A stretch of 64,000 nt of DNA from an uncultured Campylobacter sp. (GCF_938015785.1 NZ_CALLWC010000010.1:37074-101073); one strand, 5' to 3'; positions 8,366-17,983 are shown, counted from the first letter of the stretch. The notes: a model not told the origin generated them from the letters alone. Numbers and translations are program-made.

Positions 8366-10648
8366 ATGAAATTTATTAAAATTTTACTTTTATCCGCGAT
8401 CTTTAGCTCGCGGATATTTGCGTGCGCTCTGTGCGCCCTATACACGCCCACTGCGCACGTTAGCATCACTCCCGTCGCACAAAACGGCAAGATCGTAAGC
8501 CTGCATTTTTCGTGGCTTTTCTCTCAAAATTTTACCGACGTTATAATGCAGACCTACGATATAAATTCCAATGGCAAGCTTGAAAATAGCGAGCTTGCTG
8601 AGATAACTAAGGCGATGACCGATTATCTAACCCCCAAAAACTACCTTTGCGAGGCGGAATTCTACGATCAAGCGCCAAAAAACGCAAAACCTGCGCTTAG
8701 CAACCTCGTAGGCACGCAAATTAAGGGAAATTTTAAAAACGCAATAAGCCTCGTCAAAAAGGGCAGACTCGTGTTTGAGTTCGATCAAAAAGTCGGCTTC
8801 GAACTGCGAAACGGCCGCGTTCTTAAAATTTCCATTAACGACGATCAGGGATTTTTCAATTTCAAAATGGTTGACGATAAGCCCTTTGATCTAGGCAATG
8901 GCTTTGTAGCGAAGCCTAATTCAAATTTAGCCACCACTTTTATAGAATTTAGCGGCGAAAAACCAAAGATCGCAGATAAAAAACCGCTGATTTCAAGCAC
9001 GCCGAACTCCGATTTAGCGCAGGATGGTCTTGCGGGCTCAGAGGATAAACTTGCGCAAGGCGGCCAAGCTAAACCGAATTCCAGCTCGGCGCGCAGATCA
9101 AACCAAAGATCGGTTGGCGATATTGTTTCGGAGGCTGCAGCAGAGGCGCAAAAAAATATCGCCGCTTCGGATGCTATCGCGCAGATCAATAAAGCCGCCA
9201 AAAATAGCGCGCAAGTAAAAGATGATCCCGCAAATTCCAACCGCTTCGGCAGCGAAAGCTTAGAGGTCGCCGCGAAAAATAGCGAAAACGCCGCACCTTT
9301 AGGCGATAATTCAAATTTAGCGCAAAACGGAGGCGACAGAAGCGCTGCGATAAATTTTAACGATCCCGTAAATTCTGCGGCGCTTACAGATAAAGGCGCG
9401 GGTGAAAATTTTGCTGCGATCCGAGACAATTCTTTAAATTCCGCGCATTCTACGCAAAATTTCGCGACTCCATCCGATGAGAGCTCTTTAAATTTAGCGC
9501 AAAATAGCGCGAGCAAAAACGGCGCCGTATCCGGTAGCAGCGACATTTCAAGCGAGCAGCACAAAGAGGTCTCGCTGGGATTTGTCGCGCAAAAGACGAT
9601 GGATTTTATGAAAAGTCTCAAAACGGCGTTTCGCGCAAGCAGCGAGCATGCAAGCGCAAGCACCATCCTATGGGTCTTGGCGCTTTCTTTCATATACGGC
9701 TTTTTCCACGCGGCAGGCCCAGGGCACGCGAAGCTGCTAACGGCTAGCTATTTCTTAGCCCATGGCGGCAGCTACATCAAGGCCTTTGGATTTGCCCTTA
9801 AAATCGGGCTTCTGCACGTACTAGGAGCGCTCGTTTTAGTAAGCGCGAGCATGTTTGTGTTGCAAAACGTTGCAGGGCTTGTCTCTGCAAACTCCGCCTC
9901 GATCACCACGAAAATTTCGGCGCTTCTGATCATCGTCATAACTGCGCTCATCATCTACGACAAAGCTCGCCGCGTAAGATCGTCGGGCACCCACCACGAT
10001 GCGAGCTGCTCCTGCGCCGCTTGCGCTTCCGCCGCAAACACCGCAGAAACGGACGCGCACTTAAAAAATACGGCATTTGCAAACGCCGGGGATTCCGCTG
10101 GCGCAGCGTCAAAGAGCTATAAATTTTCTAAATTTAAAACCCCTAGCGGCGAATCCGCGCAGTATTTGGATGCCAAAAATTTAGGCACCGCAGCGGCAGA
10201 GCCAAATTCGGATTCAAATTTAGCCGCAAATTTACAAGAAAACTCGTCTAGCCAAAATAAGCAAAAACAGGCTTTAAATTCTGCAAATTTAAAAAACCAA
10301 ATCTCGTCTCGCTCGCTGCAAAGCAGCGCGACTGGCGGCGGCGAGAAAGGGCGGGAGTGGCTTATCGCGCTTGCAGCGGCGCTCGTGCCCTGCCCCGGTA
10401 CGATCCTGATTTTCGTGCTTGCTTTCAGCCTCGGAAGCTTCGCACTTAGCGTCGCAAGTGCGCTTTTCATCGGTTTTGGAATGAGCGTCGTGATATTTCT
10501 AGCCGCGCTTTTCGGCGCGAAAGCAAACGAACTAAGCTCGAAGCGGCTCGTAAGCTTGAAGCTTTACATCGAATTTGCGGGGCTTTTCGTGATGTTTGGG
10601 CTCGGAGTTTTTATGTATTTCATCTCAGACACCCTCAGGATACTGTGA
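8366..10648 (+). CDS. Fused ZevA-ZevB-like metal transporter (DUF1007 + NicO/RcnA type) with long insertions
   Basis: An N-terminal signal-like segment precedes a periplasmic DUF1007 domain (to about residue 200), which includes an EF-hand-like YDINSNGKLENSEL. A low-complexity Ala/Asn/Ser linker (about 205-400) with recurring NLAQ/DLAQ units follows. The membrane domain begins near 433 with the NicO motif FHAAGPGHAK. It is interrupted by a large loop (about 532-659) containing a His/Cys run (HHDASCSCAACA), then resumes with ALVPCPGTILIF and ends at residue 760. In Haemophilus influenzae, ZevA (DUF1007) and ZevB (NicO) are separate zinc-import proteins; here they are fused. The gene starts 3 bp after znuA, so zinc import is inferred; Ni or Co transport is the alternative. 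Confidence 0.82.
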   Translation: MKFIKILLLSAIFSSRIFACALCALYTPTAHVSITPVAQNGKIVSLHFSWLFSQNFTDVIMQTYDINSNGKLENSELAEITKAMTDYLTPKNYLCEAEFYDQAPKNAKPALSNLVGTQIKGNFKNAISLVKKGRLVFEFDQKVGFELRNGRVLKISINDDQGFFNFKMVDDKPFDLGNGFVAKPNSNLATTFIEFSGEKPKIADKKPLISSTPNSDLAQDGLAGSEDKLAQGGQAKPNSSSARRSNQRSVGDIVSEAAAEAQKNIAASDAIAQINKAAKNSAQVKDDPANSNRFGSESLEVAAKNSENAAPLGDNSNLAQNGGDRSAAINFNDPVNSAALTDKGAGENFAAIRDNSLNSAHSTQNFATPSDESSLNLAQNSASKNGAVSGSSDISSEQHKEVSLGFVAQKTMDFMKSLKTAFRASSEHASASTILWVLALSFIYGFFHAAGPGHAKLLTASYFLAHGGSYIKAFGFALKIGLLHVLGALVLVSASMFVLQNVAGLVSANSASITTKISALLIIVITALIIYDKARRVRSSGTHHDASCSCAACASAANTAETDAHLKNTAFANAGDSAGAASKSYKFSKFKTPSGESAQYLDAKNLGTAAAEPNSDSNLAANLQENSSSQNKQKQALNSANLKNQISSRSLQSSATGGGEKGREWLIALAAALVPCPGTILIFVLAFSLGSFALSVASALFIGFGMSVVIFLAALFGAKANELSSKRLVSLKLYIEFAGLFVMFGLGVFMYFISDTLRIL

Positions 10649-10816
10649 TCGCAAGCTTCGGATGCAAATTTTCAAAAGCGGCTCGCGTGAAATATAAGCT
10701 TACGCAATGCGTTAAATTTCAATCCGGTGCGGATCTAATTTCAAAGAGTAAGATTTTAAAATTTTACGCTGCGGACCCACGTAAATTAAATTTCGATCCC
10801 GACTATTCATTAAGCG

Positions 10817-10843
10817 GCGGAATTCGCTCTTTATGAATTCCGC
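10817..10843. terminator. 9-bp inverted repeat between the zev-like gene and the DUF3137 gene
   Basis: GCGGAATTC (10817-10825) and GAATTCCGC (10835-10843) form a perfect stem with a 9-nt loop. There is no T-run, so termination of the znuA-zev transcript is only possible. It lies just before the TACAAT promoter box of the next gene and could instead be an operator. Confidence 0.35.
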
Positions 10844-10853
10844 TAAATTTTGC

Positions 10854-10859
10854 TACAAT
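10854..10859 (+). promoter_or_regulatory. -10 element for the DUF3137 gene
   Basis: TACAAT within TTTTGCTACAATACGGG, 28 bp before the ATG at 10888. The TTTTGC lead is the usual extended form in this window. Confidence 0.55.
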
Positions 10860-10887
10860 ACGGGCGAAATTTTTCTCAAGGATAGAT

Positions 10888-11838
10888 ATGTCGCCTTCTT
10901 TGCAAGATGCTATTTCACAGACTTTAATCGAGCAAAAAGCGTGCGCTAGAGTTTTTAATAGATATTACTACCTCAGTATAGCCGCCTTTTTTGCGGTCCT
11001 GTTCGTAGCAATGTATCTAGACGGCGTTAAAGCAGACACTCCTCTAATAAAAATTGCCGAATTTTTGGGCGTATTGATCCTTTTTCAGATCTTTTGGATA
11101 TTTCTTCTTCATTGTGCCGGTCAAGAAACTGAAGCAGAAATTCGCTACTACAAATTTTATAAAGAGATATTCGTCCGCGCCGTAATAAACGATATAGATG
11201 CCGGTTTAAAATACGATCCATATACCGGCATGCAAGAAGAGGAATTTCAAAAATTTAGAATTTATAGGAAATCTAGGATCAAAAGCGAGGATCGGATTAC
11301 GGGCGTGTACTGCGGGATTAAATTTAGCCTCAGCGAGGTACATAGTAATAGTAGGTTTTACATGGGAACGGATAATCCGCTCATAGCGGCGATTATGTTG
11401 ATCAAAATATTCTACGATAACTATATGGACTTTGACGGCAACGTACTGATCTGCGAGCTCGCGAAAAAAACCTCGGGCAAAACGATAGTGGTAAGCAGGG
11501 AGCTAAACGCCAAGATCTTCGGCGCAAAAGAGATGATGGACGATGTGGATTTTATGCGCGATTTTCGCGTGTTTGCGGATGACAAAGTAGAAGCGCGCTA
11601 TTTGCTAACGCCCGCGTTTATGGAGCGTCTGCGCGAAATAAATCGCGAAACGAGCGGCGAGTTCAGCTTGAGCGCGGTATTTATGGATGAGTGCTTATAT
11701 CTATTTTTAAACGGTGCGCCCGATCTTTTCGAAACTACGCTTTTTGATAGGCCCGCTAGCATAGAGCTCGCGCGCGAATACCAAACGCAGATCCGCAAAA
11801 TTTTAAGCCTAATCGAAACGCTTAAACTCACAAATTAG
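10888..11838 (+). CDS. DUF3137-type membrane protein
   Basis: The 316-residue protein has two hydrophobic helices near the N-terminus (about residues 27-45 and 53-75). The long cytoplasmic part starts with FYKEIFVRAVINDID and carries YDPYTGMQEEEF, then a beta-rich domain with GVYCGIKFSLSEVH and FDGNVLICELAKKTSGKTIVVS. That layout matches DUF3137, whose function is unknown. It has AAGG before the ATG and its own promoter box. It appears monocistronic, with 630 bp of gene-free DNA after it. Confidence 0.75.
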   Translation: MSPSLQDAISQTLIEQKACARVFNRYYYLSIAAFFAVLFVAMYLDGVKADTPLIKIAEFLGVLILFQIFWIFLLHCAGQETEAEIRYYKFYKEIFVRAVINDIDAGLKYDPYTGMQEEEFQKFRIYRKSRIKSEDRITGVYCGIKFSLSEVHSNSRFYMGTDNPLIAAIMLIKIFYDNYMDFDGNVLICELAKKTSGKTIVVSRELNAKIFGAKEMMDDVDFMRDFRVFADDKVEARYLLTPAFMERLREINRETSGEFSLSAVFMDECLYLFLNGAPDLFETTLFDRPASIELAREYQTQIRKILSLIETLKLTN

Positions 11839-12430
11839 CAGGGCGCATTGCGGCTGATTTTGCATCGACCAAATTTAGGCCGGGCGGAATTTTTCGGCGA
11901 AGCATAATTTCGGCAAAAACGTAAAATTTAATCAGCGGCGCAATCTCTCGGCAGCCGTCCTAAATTTAATCAGCAATAAAATCGCTCGGTGGTTGCCCAA
12001 AATTTAAACGGCGATACGATTAGAGATGAAAGTGCCTATCGCGCATAAATTTGAAGCAAAAACGCCTTGCCGTTGTCTTATAAATAAAATTTAACGCTCC
12101 GATGCTTCCTGGAAGCGACTCTTGCTTAGCTCTTCATGCTCAAAATAAAATTTGACCGCGTCTCGTATCGCAGCCTCTAGCTTTTAGTGCCAAACTCGCA
12201 TAGCGACGAAATTTAATCGGCGGCGCCCGCGATGATGAAATTTAAAAGTAGATCCGCAAGGACGAAATTTAAATTTAAAAACAAAACCGCGATGAGAGTT
12301 AAATTTAGAACGTGCGGCGCTTACAAAAAAAGCTGTGCACCAAAACATATCTGCCTAGCGCATACTGCAACGACCTCAAGCGACGGCTCTACACGCAGGA
12401 TTGTAAATTTAAATTATAAAGAATTTGGAT
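11839..12430. other. Gene-free spacer rich in AAATTTAA strings
   Basis: About 590 bp with AAATTTAAT, AAATTTAAA or similar strings every 20-50 bp, separated by G+C-rich pieces such as CGGCGG and ATCGCTCGG. An open frame at 12232-12432 reads as Lys/Phe/Arg repeats derived from this DNA and is not supported as a gene. Confidence 0.6.
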
Positions 12431-12455
12431 GAGGCGAAATTTAAAATTTCGCCTC
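12431..12455 (-). terminator. Hairpin after serA
   Basis: GAGGCGAAAT-TTAAA-ATTTCGCCTC is a perfect 10-bp stem with a 5-nt loop, 15 bp downstream of the serA stop on the minus strand. No T-run follows on the minus strand, so it may act as an RNA-stabilising end or a weak terminator. Confidence 0.5.
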
Positions 12456-12470
12456 CTAAGCGGAAAAGGA

Positions 12471-14048
12471 TTAAAGTGCCGCGTAGCGCACCATTAGGCA
12501 GGTTTGAAGCGCCGCCAGCTTATCAAGCGTGCTTTTTTGCACTTCGGAATCGACCAAAATGACCGCCAAAGCGTCTCCCTCCTCGCCTCTGCCTAAGCGG
12601 AAGTCCGCGATATTGATGTTTTCGTCGGCTAGGATCGTGCTTACGGATTTGATAACGCCCGGCACATCGGTGTTTTTGAAGATTATCATCTTGCCTTTCG
12701 GCTTAAAATCGGTCTTAAATCCGCCGATATTTACGATACGCTCCTCGCTGCCATCAAATACGGTGCCCGCGACGTTTGAGATCGCTTTGTCGGTCGTAAC
12801 CTTAACCGAGATCTCGCTTTTATAAACACTTAGCGCAAGCTCGCCAAAGCTCGTCTCGATCCCCTTTTCATCCGCGAGGAATTTTGCATTGACATAATTT
12901 AGCGAATCGCCCAAAGAATCGTGCAGCGCGCCTACGATCGCAAAAACGAGCATCGATTTTAGATACTGCACCACCTCGCCGCTGCCCTCGATGCGAATCG
13001 ATTTGATCGGGCCTTTGTTGATTTGCGCCGCAAGATAGGCCATTTTCGAGACCAAATTTATATACGGCTCGATACCGCGCGGCAGATCCTCGAGCTTAAG
13101 CGGCAAATTTAAAGCGTTTGGATAGTTTAAGCCGCGTGCGGCGCTGATCGCCTGCTCTGCGGCTTCCCGGGCGATATTGCTTTGCGATTCGAGAGTATTT
13201 GCGCCAAGATGCGGAGTCGCGCTTAAATTTTCGATATCCAAAAGCTCATGATCGGTCGCAGGCTCTTTGTCGAAAACGTCGATGCCGAGATACGCGATCT
13301 TGCCGCTGCGTAGATTGTTTGCGAGCGCTTTTTCATTATACAACCCGCCTCTGGCGCAATTTATTAGGCGCACGCCGCCCTTCATCTTCGCTATTTGCGG
13401 CTCGCCTATCATATTTATCGTCTCTTGATTTTTCGGCGTATGGATCGTGATAAAGTCGCAAGATAAAATTTCGTCGAAATTTTTCGTATATTTTACTCCG
13501 AGCTTCGTGGCCTTCTCAGGCTCGATATAGGGATCATAGGCGATGACGTTCATCCCAAACGCAAGTGCGCGAACCCCCACGCGCGAACCGATATTTCCAA
13601 AGCCGATGATGCCGAGGCTCTTTTTATAAAGCTCGGTGCCGTACCATTTCTCGCGCTTCCAAATTCTATTAATTTTCAGATCGTTGCAGGAATTTACATA
13701 TTTGCGCGCCGCATTTAGCAGATGGCACATCGTCATTTCGACCGCAGCGATGGTGTTTGCCGTAGGTACGTTCATCAAAATAATGCCGCGTTTGGAGCAG
13801 CCGTCGATGTCGCAGTTATCGACGCCCACGCCAGCACGCACGATCGCTTTTAGCTTGGTGCCGGCGCCAAGGAATTTCTCATCCACCGCCGTAGAGCTTC
13901 TGGTGATCGCAACATCCGCATCGCCTAAAATTCCGTAAAGCTCGCTCTTTGGCACGCTCGTAGCGTCGATTACTTTAACGTCCGATTCTTGCTTAAGCAT
14001 ATCAAAACCGATTTTGTGGATTGCGTCGCAGACTATGATAGTTTTCAT
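12471..14048 (-). CDS. serA: D-3-phosphoglycerate dehydrogenase
   Basis: Catalyses the first committed step of serine synthesis, NAD-dependent oxidation of 3-phosphoglycerate. The 525-residue protein is the long, type-1 form. The NAD-binding core shows GIIGFGNIGSRVGVRALAFGM, and the catalytic Arg, Glu and His lie in NCARGGLYNEKAL, GIDVFDKEPA and TPHLGANTLE. An intervening ASB domain (about 320-440) and a C-terminal ACT domain (IIFKNTDVPGVIKSVSTILAD) follow. I place the start at the ATG at 14048, where MKTIIVCDAI begins the fold and AAAAGG lies upstream; an in-frame extension to 14078 is unlikely. It is downstream of rpsA, as in C. jejuni. Confidence 0.95.
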   Translation of the reverse strand: MKTIIVCDAIHKIGFDMLKQESDVKVIDATSVPKSELYGILGDADVAITRSSTAVDEKFLGAGTKLKAIVRAGVGVDNCDIDGCSKRGIILMNVPTANTIAAVEMTMCHLLNAARKYVNSCNDLKINRIWKREKWYGTELYKKSLGIIGFGNIGSRVGVRALAFGMNVIAYDPYIEPEKATKLGVKYTKNFDEILSCDFITIHTPKNQETINMIGEPQIAKMKGGVRLINCARGGLYNEKALANNLRSGKIAYLGIDVFDKEPATDHELLDIENLSATPHLGANTLESQSNIAREAAEQAISAARGLNYPNALNLPLKLEDLPRGIEPYINLVSKMAYLAAQINKGPIKSIRIEGSGEVVQYLKSMLVFAIVGALHDSLGDSLNYVNAKFLADEKGIETSFGELALSVYKSEISVKVTTDKAISNVAGTVFDGSEERIVNIGGFKTDFKPKGKMIIFKNTDVPGVIKSVSTILADENINIADFRLGRGEEGDALAVILVDSEVQKSTLDKLAALQTCLMVRYAAL

Positions 14049-14072
14049 TAAATTTAACCTTTTGAAGTAGGT

Positions 14073-14096
14073 CCGCAAGGCGGGGATGCCTTGCGG
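14073..14096 (-). terminator. Perfect hairpin between rpsA and serA
   Basis: CCGCAAGGC (14073-14081) and GCCTTGCGG (14088-14096) form a perfect 9-bp GC-rich stem with a 6-nt loop, 6 bp past the rpsA stop. It lacks a T-run, so it may separate rpsA from serA expression by RNA processing or partial termination. Confidence 0.5.
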
Positions 14097-14102
14097 GAGA
14101 AA

Positions 14103-15770
14103 TTATTTATTTAGTTGATCTTTGATTAGATCCCCTAGGCTTTGCTTCTCGTCGTCGTTACTATTGATCTCGTTTAGCGCCTCGCGCTCCTTCTGATGAG
14201 CCAGCCTGCGCACGCTTAGGCGAATTCTATTTTTCTTCTCGTCGATAAAAGCGATCGCAGCCTCGATCTCGTCGCCCACTTTTAGGCTATCTACGCTTAC
14301 GTTGCCGAGATCTTCCTTGCGGATAAGCGCGTCAATACCGCCTCCAAGCTCGACAAAAATTCCGAACTCTTTGATATCGCGGATCTTACCTTTTACAACA
14401 TCGCCTTGATTGTGACTCTTGGCAAATTCGCTAATAGGGCTATCACCGAGCTCTTTGTGATTTAGAGAAATTTTTTGAGTATCTTTGTCGATCTTGATGA
14501 TCTTAACCTCGATCTCGTCGCCTACTTTGAATAAATTTTTGCACTTCTCGCCGCGATCCCACGAAGCGTCCTCGTTATGCAAAAGCCCCTCTACGCCGTC
14601 GATCCTCACAAACGCACCAAAATTTGTAATTGTAGTGACGCTGCCTTTTAGCACATCGCCCACTTTATGCTTAGCAACGAACTCGTCAAAAGGCTTAGTG
14701 AGTAAATTTTTAAGGCTCACGCGTAATCTGCGTTCGCTAGGGTTGATCTCTACGACCTCGACGTCGAGCTCCTCGCCCTCGCTGATGAAATCTTTCGGAT
14801 TTTTGATATTTTTATCCCACGAAATTTCGCTGATATGCAAAAAGCCCTCGATGTCATTGCCAAGATCGACAAACGCGCCGTAAGGCTCGATATTACTTAC
14901 TTTTACGCGGATGGTATCACCCACTTCCAGGCTATCTTTGATCTCGTTCCAAGGATCGGGCATCGCCTCTTTGATCGAAAGGGAGAGGTGCTTTTTATCG
15001 TTGTCGTATTTGATAACCTTAACCGGAACCTTATCACCCTCCTTGTAGAGCGAGCTTGGATTTACCGGACCTTTGTATGAAATTTCGCTGTAGTGCACGA
15101 GCCCGTCCACGCCGCCTACGTCTACGAACATACCGTAGGTGGTAATCTTTTTGACGACGCCTTCGATGATGCCCTCGGTAGCGATTACTTTCTCGATCGC
15201 CTCTTTGCTTGCTTTGCGATCCTCATCAAGTAGCTTCTTACGCGATACTACGATGCTTTGTTCGTCTCTATCAACTTTAATGATCTTTACCTTGAAATTT
15301 TTACCGACGGCGCCATTTGGATTTTTAAGCGCACTTTGCGAGCGCGGCATAAAAAATTCCACGTCGTCTGCATTAGCACAAACGAAACCGCCCTTATTAA
15401 ACGATAGAATTTTAACGTCATAGACATTCTCTGCATTTTCATCATAGGAGTCGATGAATGCCTTTACTTTTTCCTTCTTTAGGGCCTTTTTATACGATAC
15501 GACCGGGCGACCGCCTCTGCTTCCGATAATAGCGACTTTGATGTCATCTCCTACATTAACCTGCGGATTTCCTTGCTCGTCGCTAACCTCGGCGGCGTCT
15601 AAAATGCCCTCCGACTTCCTGCCTACGTCTATGAAAACCTCGCCGTCCTTAAGGGCGATAACCTTACCTGTGACGACCTCGTCGCGAGACTTCCCGGCGT
15701 CATACTCCTCTAACAATGTCGCAAAATCTTCCTCTGCGTGGTTTTGAACCTTCTCGTTCACCTCAGCCAT
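14103..15770 (-). CDS. rpsA: 30S ribosomal protein S1
   Basis: Binds mRNA on the small ribosomal subunit to help start translation. The 555 residues contain six S1 OB-fold repeats. Clear copies carry GEVFIDVGRKSEGIL, GMFVDVGGVDGLVHYSEIS, GAFVDLGNDIEGFLHISEIS, GAFVRIDGVEGLLHNEDAS and GIFVELGGGIDALIRKEDL; the second is more diverged, as expected. The length fits. AAAGGAAG precedes the ATG. It sits between ispH and serA on one strand. Confidence 0.96.
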   Translation of the reverse strand: MAEVNEKVQNHAEEDFATLLEEYDAGKSRDEVVTGKVIALKDGEVFIDVGRKSEGILDAAEVSDEQGNPQVNVGDDIKVAIIGSRGGRPVVSYKKALKKEKVKAFIDSYDENAENVYDVKILSFNKGGFVCANADDVEFFMPRSQSALKNPNGAVGKNFKVKIIKVDRDEQSIVVSRKKLLDEDRKASKEAIEKVIATEGIIEGVVKKITTYGMFVDVGGVDGLVHYSEISYKGPVNPSSLYKEGDKVPVKVIKYDNDKKHLSLSIKEAMPDPWNEIKDSLEVGDTIRVKVSNIEPYGAFVDLGNDIEGFLHISEISWDKNIKNPKDFISEGEELDVEVVEINPSERRLRVSLKNLLTKPFDEFVAKHKVGDVLKGSVTTITNFGAFVRIDGVEGLLHNEDASWDRGEKCKNLFKVGDEIEVKIIKIDKDTQKISLNHKELGDSPISEFAKSHNQGDVVKGKIRDIKEFGIFVELGGGIDALIRKEDLGNVSVDSLKVGDEIEAAIAFIDEKKNRIRLSVRRLAHQKEREALNEINSNDDEKQSLGDLIKDQLNK

Positions 15771-15891
15771 ATGCTTCCTTTAAATTTATTTGTGCTTTTT
15801 TGAAAAGAACTAAAATGCGCGATTCTAGCCAAAATTTGCTTTCGATTTGATAAATTTCTAAGAGTAAATTTGATAAGAGGGCTTATAAATT

Positions 15892-16719
15892 CTACGTTAA
15901 ATTTTCGATTCTCGCTACTACTTTTTTGATGATCCAATCAGGCGTGCTAGCTCCTGCGGAGATGCCGCAGAGGCTTTTATTTTCAAACCACGAGTGCTCA
16001 AGCTCGCTTTCATTTTCTATAAGGTAGCTGTCTTTGCAAAAATTTTGCGAAATTAAAAAAAGCTGCTTGGTGTTGGAGGAATTTTTCCCGCCTACGATTA
16101 TCATCACGTCAGCCTTTTGCGACAGGCTTTTTACCGCCTCTTGATTTTCCAGCGTCGCATTGCAAATCGTATTAAAAATTCTCAGCTCTCTCGCACGCTG
16201 CATCAAAAAATCCGCGATTTTAGTAAAATTTTCTATCTTTTTCGTAGTCTGCGAAACGAGCGCGACGCGAGTCCCAAGCTTGATCTGTAGCAACTCCGCG
16301 GGCTCCAGCACTACGTAAACTCTTCCTTTGGCGTAGGATTTCACCCCCTTTACCTCGGGATGGTTTTTATCGCCGAAAATCACGATATCATAGCCCTCCG
16401 CGCTCATCTTTTCTACGATCTGCTGCGGCTTGGTCACGAAAGGGCAGGTAGCGTCGATGAGCTCTTTATTTTGCGCCTTTAATCTTTGCAGATCGTCCTT
16501 TTGAATGCCGTGGGTGCGGATGATGAGCTTTTGCTCGTCCTTGATCTCGCTAACGCCCTCTAAGGTTTTGACGCCGAAATTTTGTTTTAAACGGTTAATC
16601 TCTTCGGCGTTATGTATCAGTTCGCCTATCGTTGCGGCCTCGCCGGCGCTTTCTGCGATCTTGATCGCGCGCTTGACGCCGAAGCAAAAGCCGTAGCTTT
16701 TAGCCATCTCAATCTTCAA
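15892..16719 (-). CDS. ispH: 4-hydroxy-3-methylbut-2-enyl diphosphate reductase
   Basis: The last enzyme of the MEP isoprenoid pathway, making IPP and DMAPP with a [4Fe-4S] cluster. The three cluster Cys are visible: Cys12 in YGFCFGVKRA, one in DATCPFVTKP and one in NTICNATLENQEAV. GISAGASTPDWIIKKV is the conserved C-terminal motif with Ser/Asn ligands nearby. The 275 residues are the compact epsilon-proteobacterial length. The start overlaps the aroA end by 11 bp, so it is translated from the pheS-pheT-aroA-ispH message. Confidence 0.96.
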   Translation of the reverse strand: MKIEMAKSYGFCFGVKRAIKIAESAGEAATIGELIHNAEEINRLKQNFGVKTLEGVSEIKDEQKLIIRTHGIQKDDLQRLKAQNKELIDATCPFVTKPQQIVEKMSAEGYDIVIFGDKNHPEVKGVKSYAKGRVYVVLEPAELLQIKLGTRVALVSQTTKKIENFTKIADFLMQRARELRIFNTICNATLENQEAVKSLSQKADVMIIVGGKNSSNTKQLFLISQNFCKDSYLIENESELEHSWFENKSLCGISAGASTPDWIIKKVVARIENLT

Positions 16720-17983
16720 CGCAGGCTCCGATCTGTCTTAAAATCGCGGCGAAGTTCGGAAACGACGTCGCGATACAATCGCTATCCTCGATGATCATCC
16801 CCGATCTTAAGCCTAAAATCGCAAAACTCATCGCGATACGATGGTCGCCGCACGGCGTGATGATCGCCGCGTTCGCCTCGCCGCCTTCGATCTGCCAGCC
16901 ATCCTGCAGCTCGCGCGCCTTAATACCGCAGGCGCGAAGCCCTTCGCAGGTTACCTTTATGCGGTCGCACTCCTTTACGCGCAGCTCGGCGGCATTTCTA
17001 AGCACGCTGCTTCCCTGCGCGCATGCAAAGGCAATCGCAAGCGCAGGCGCTTCGTCTATCAGCCACGAGATATTTTCGCTCGCCTCCACGGCGTGAAGCG
17101 GCGCGTAAGCGACCTCTATATCGCCGATCTGCTCGTAAATTTCGCTCGTTTTATTAAATTTAACCTCGGCGCCCATGCGTTTTAAAATTTCATACGCCTC
17201 TATGCGGGTTTTGTTTAGCAGCATATTTTTTAGCACTATGCGCGAGCCCGGGGTTATCGCTGCGGCGACCGCGAAGAAAAACGCCGAGCTAGGATCGTTT
17301 GGGATAAAAATTTCAAGCGGTTTAAGCGGCGAGCTAAGCGGCGCAACTTCGATCGCAAGGCCATTTTGCGAAATTTGCGCGCCCATCGCTTTTAGCATCC
17401 GCTCGCTATGATCGCGGCTAAGCTCGGGCTCGCTAAACCTGCACCCGCTGCCGCGCAAGGCCGCTAAAATAAGAGCGGTCTTTACCTGTGCGGACGCGAT
17501 TTTACTCGCGTATTCAAAATATCCGAGCTTTTGCCCGAGCACCGCGATAGGCGCCTTTTCGCCGCCTGCTCGTCCGTAAATTTTAGCGCCTACTTTGCAA
17601 AGCGGATCCGCAACGCGCCTCATCGGACGCTCGCTTAGATACCGATCGCCGCATAGCACGAAAAAGCCCTCGCGTCCCGCCAAAAAGCCCATAAATAGCC
17701 GCATCGCGGTGCCTGAGTTGCCGCAATCAAGCGGGACGTTCGGCTCTTTAATAACCTCCGGCGGAGTGATTAAAATTTCGCCCTCTACGCGCTGTACGCG
17801 AGCGCCCAAAAGCTCCACGATCTTTAGAGTATTTAGCGTATCCTCGGCGGCTAGATAGTTTGAAATTTTACTCGTCCCATCCGCTAGCAGCGAAAAGATC
17901 GCCGCACGGTGCGAGATCGATTTATCCGCGGCGATATTTGAGATCTCCGCTCGCAAAGGGCCCGCTTGCGCAAAAATTCTCAT
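16709..17983 (-). CDS. aroA: 3-phosphoshikimate 1-carboxyvinyltransferase (EPSP synthase)
   Basis: Joins shikimate 3-phosphate and PEP in the shikimate pathway. The 424 residues form the two-domain inside-out barrel. Visible motifs include ADKSISHRAAIFSLLADG near the N-terminus, LDCGNSGTAMRLFMG for phosphate and PEP contacts, DRYLSERPM, and the C-terminal RVKECDRIK and DHRIAMSFAI. The Gly-rich PEP loop reads GNSGTAMRL, a class-I glyphosate-sensitive pattern. It overlaps the pheT stop by 4 bp (ATGA) and ispH by 11 bp. Confidence 0.96.
   Translation of the reverse strand: MRIFAQAGPLRAEISNIAADKSISHRAAIFSLLADGTSKISNYLAAEDTLNTLKIVELLGARVQRVEGEILITPPEVIKEPNVPLDCGNSGTAMRLFMGFLAGREGFFVLCGDRYLSERPMRRVADPLCKVGAKIYGRAGGEKAPIAVLGQKLGYFEYASKIASAQVKTALILAALRGSGCRFSEPELSRDHSERMLKAMGAQISQNGLAIEVAPLSSPLKPLEIFIPNDPSSAFFFAVAAAITPGSRIVLKNMLLNKTRIEAYEILKRMGAEVKFNKTSEIYEQIGDIEVAYAPLHAVEASENISWLIDEAPALAIAFACAQGSSVLRNAAELRVKECDRIKVTCEGLRACGIKARELQDGWQIEGGEANAAIITPCGDHRIAMSFAILGLRSGMIIEDSDCIATSFPNFAAILRQIGACVED

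Noticed and set aside
10645..10836. 63-aa frame after the Zev-like gene
   Set aside because: Composition follows AAATTT-rich DNA and there is no ribosome site of its own.
12232..12432. 66-aa Lys/Phe-rich frame
   Set aside because: Made of KFK-type repeats from AAATTT strings in a short, unsupported frame; unlike 60089-60814 it has no coupling to a gene.
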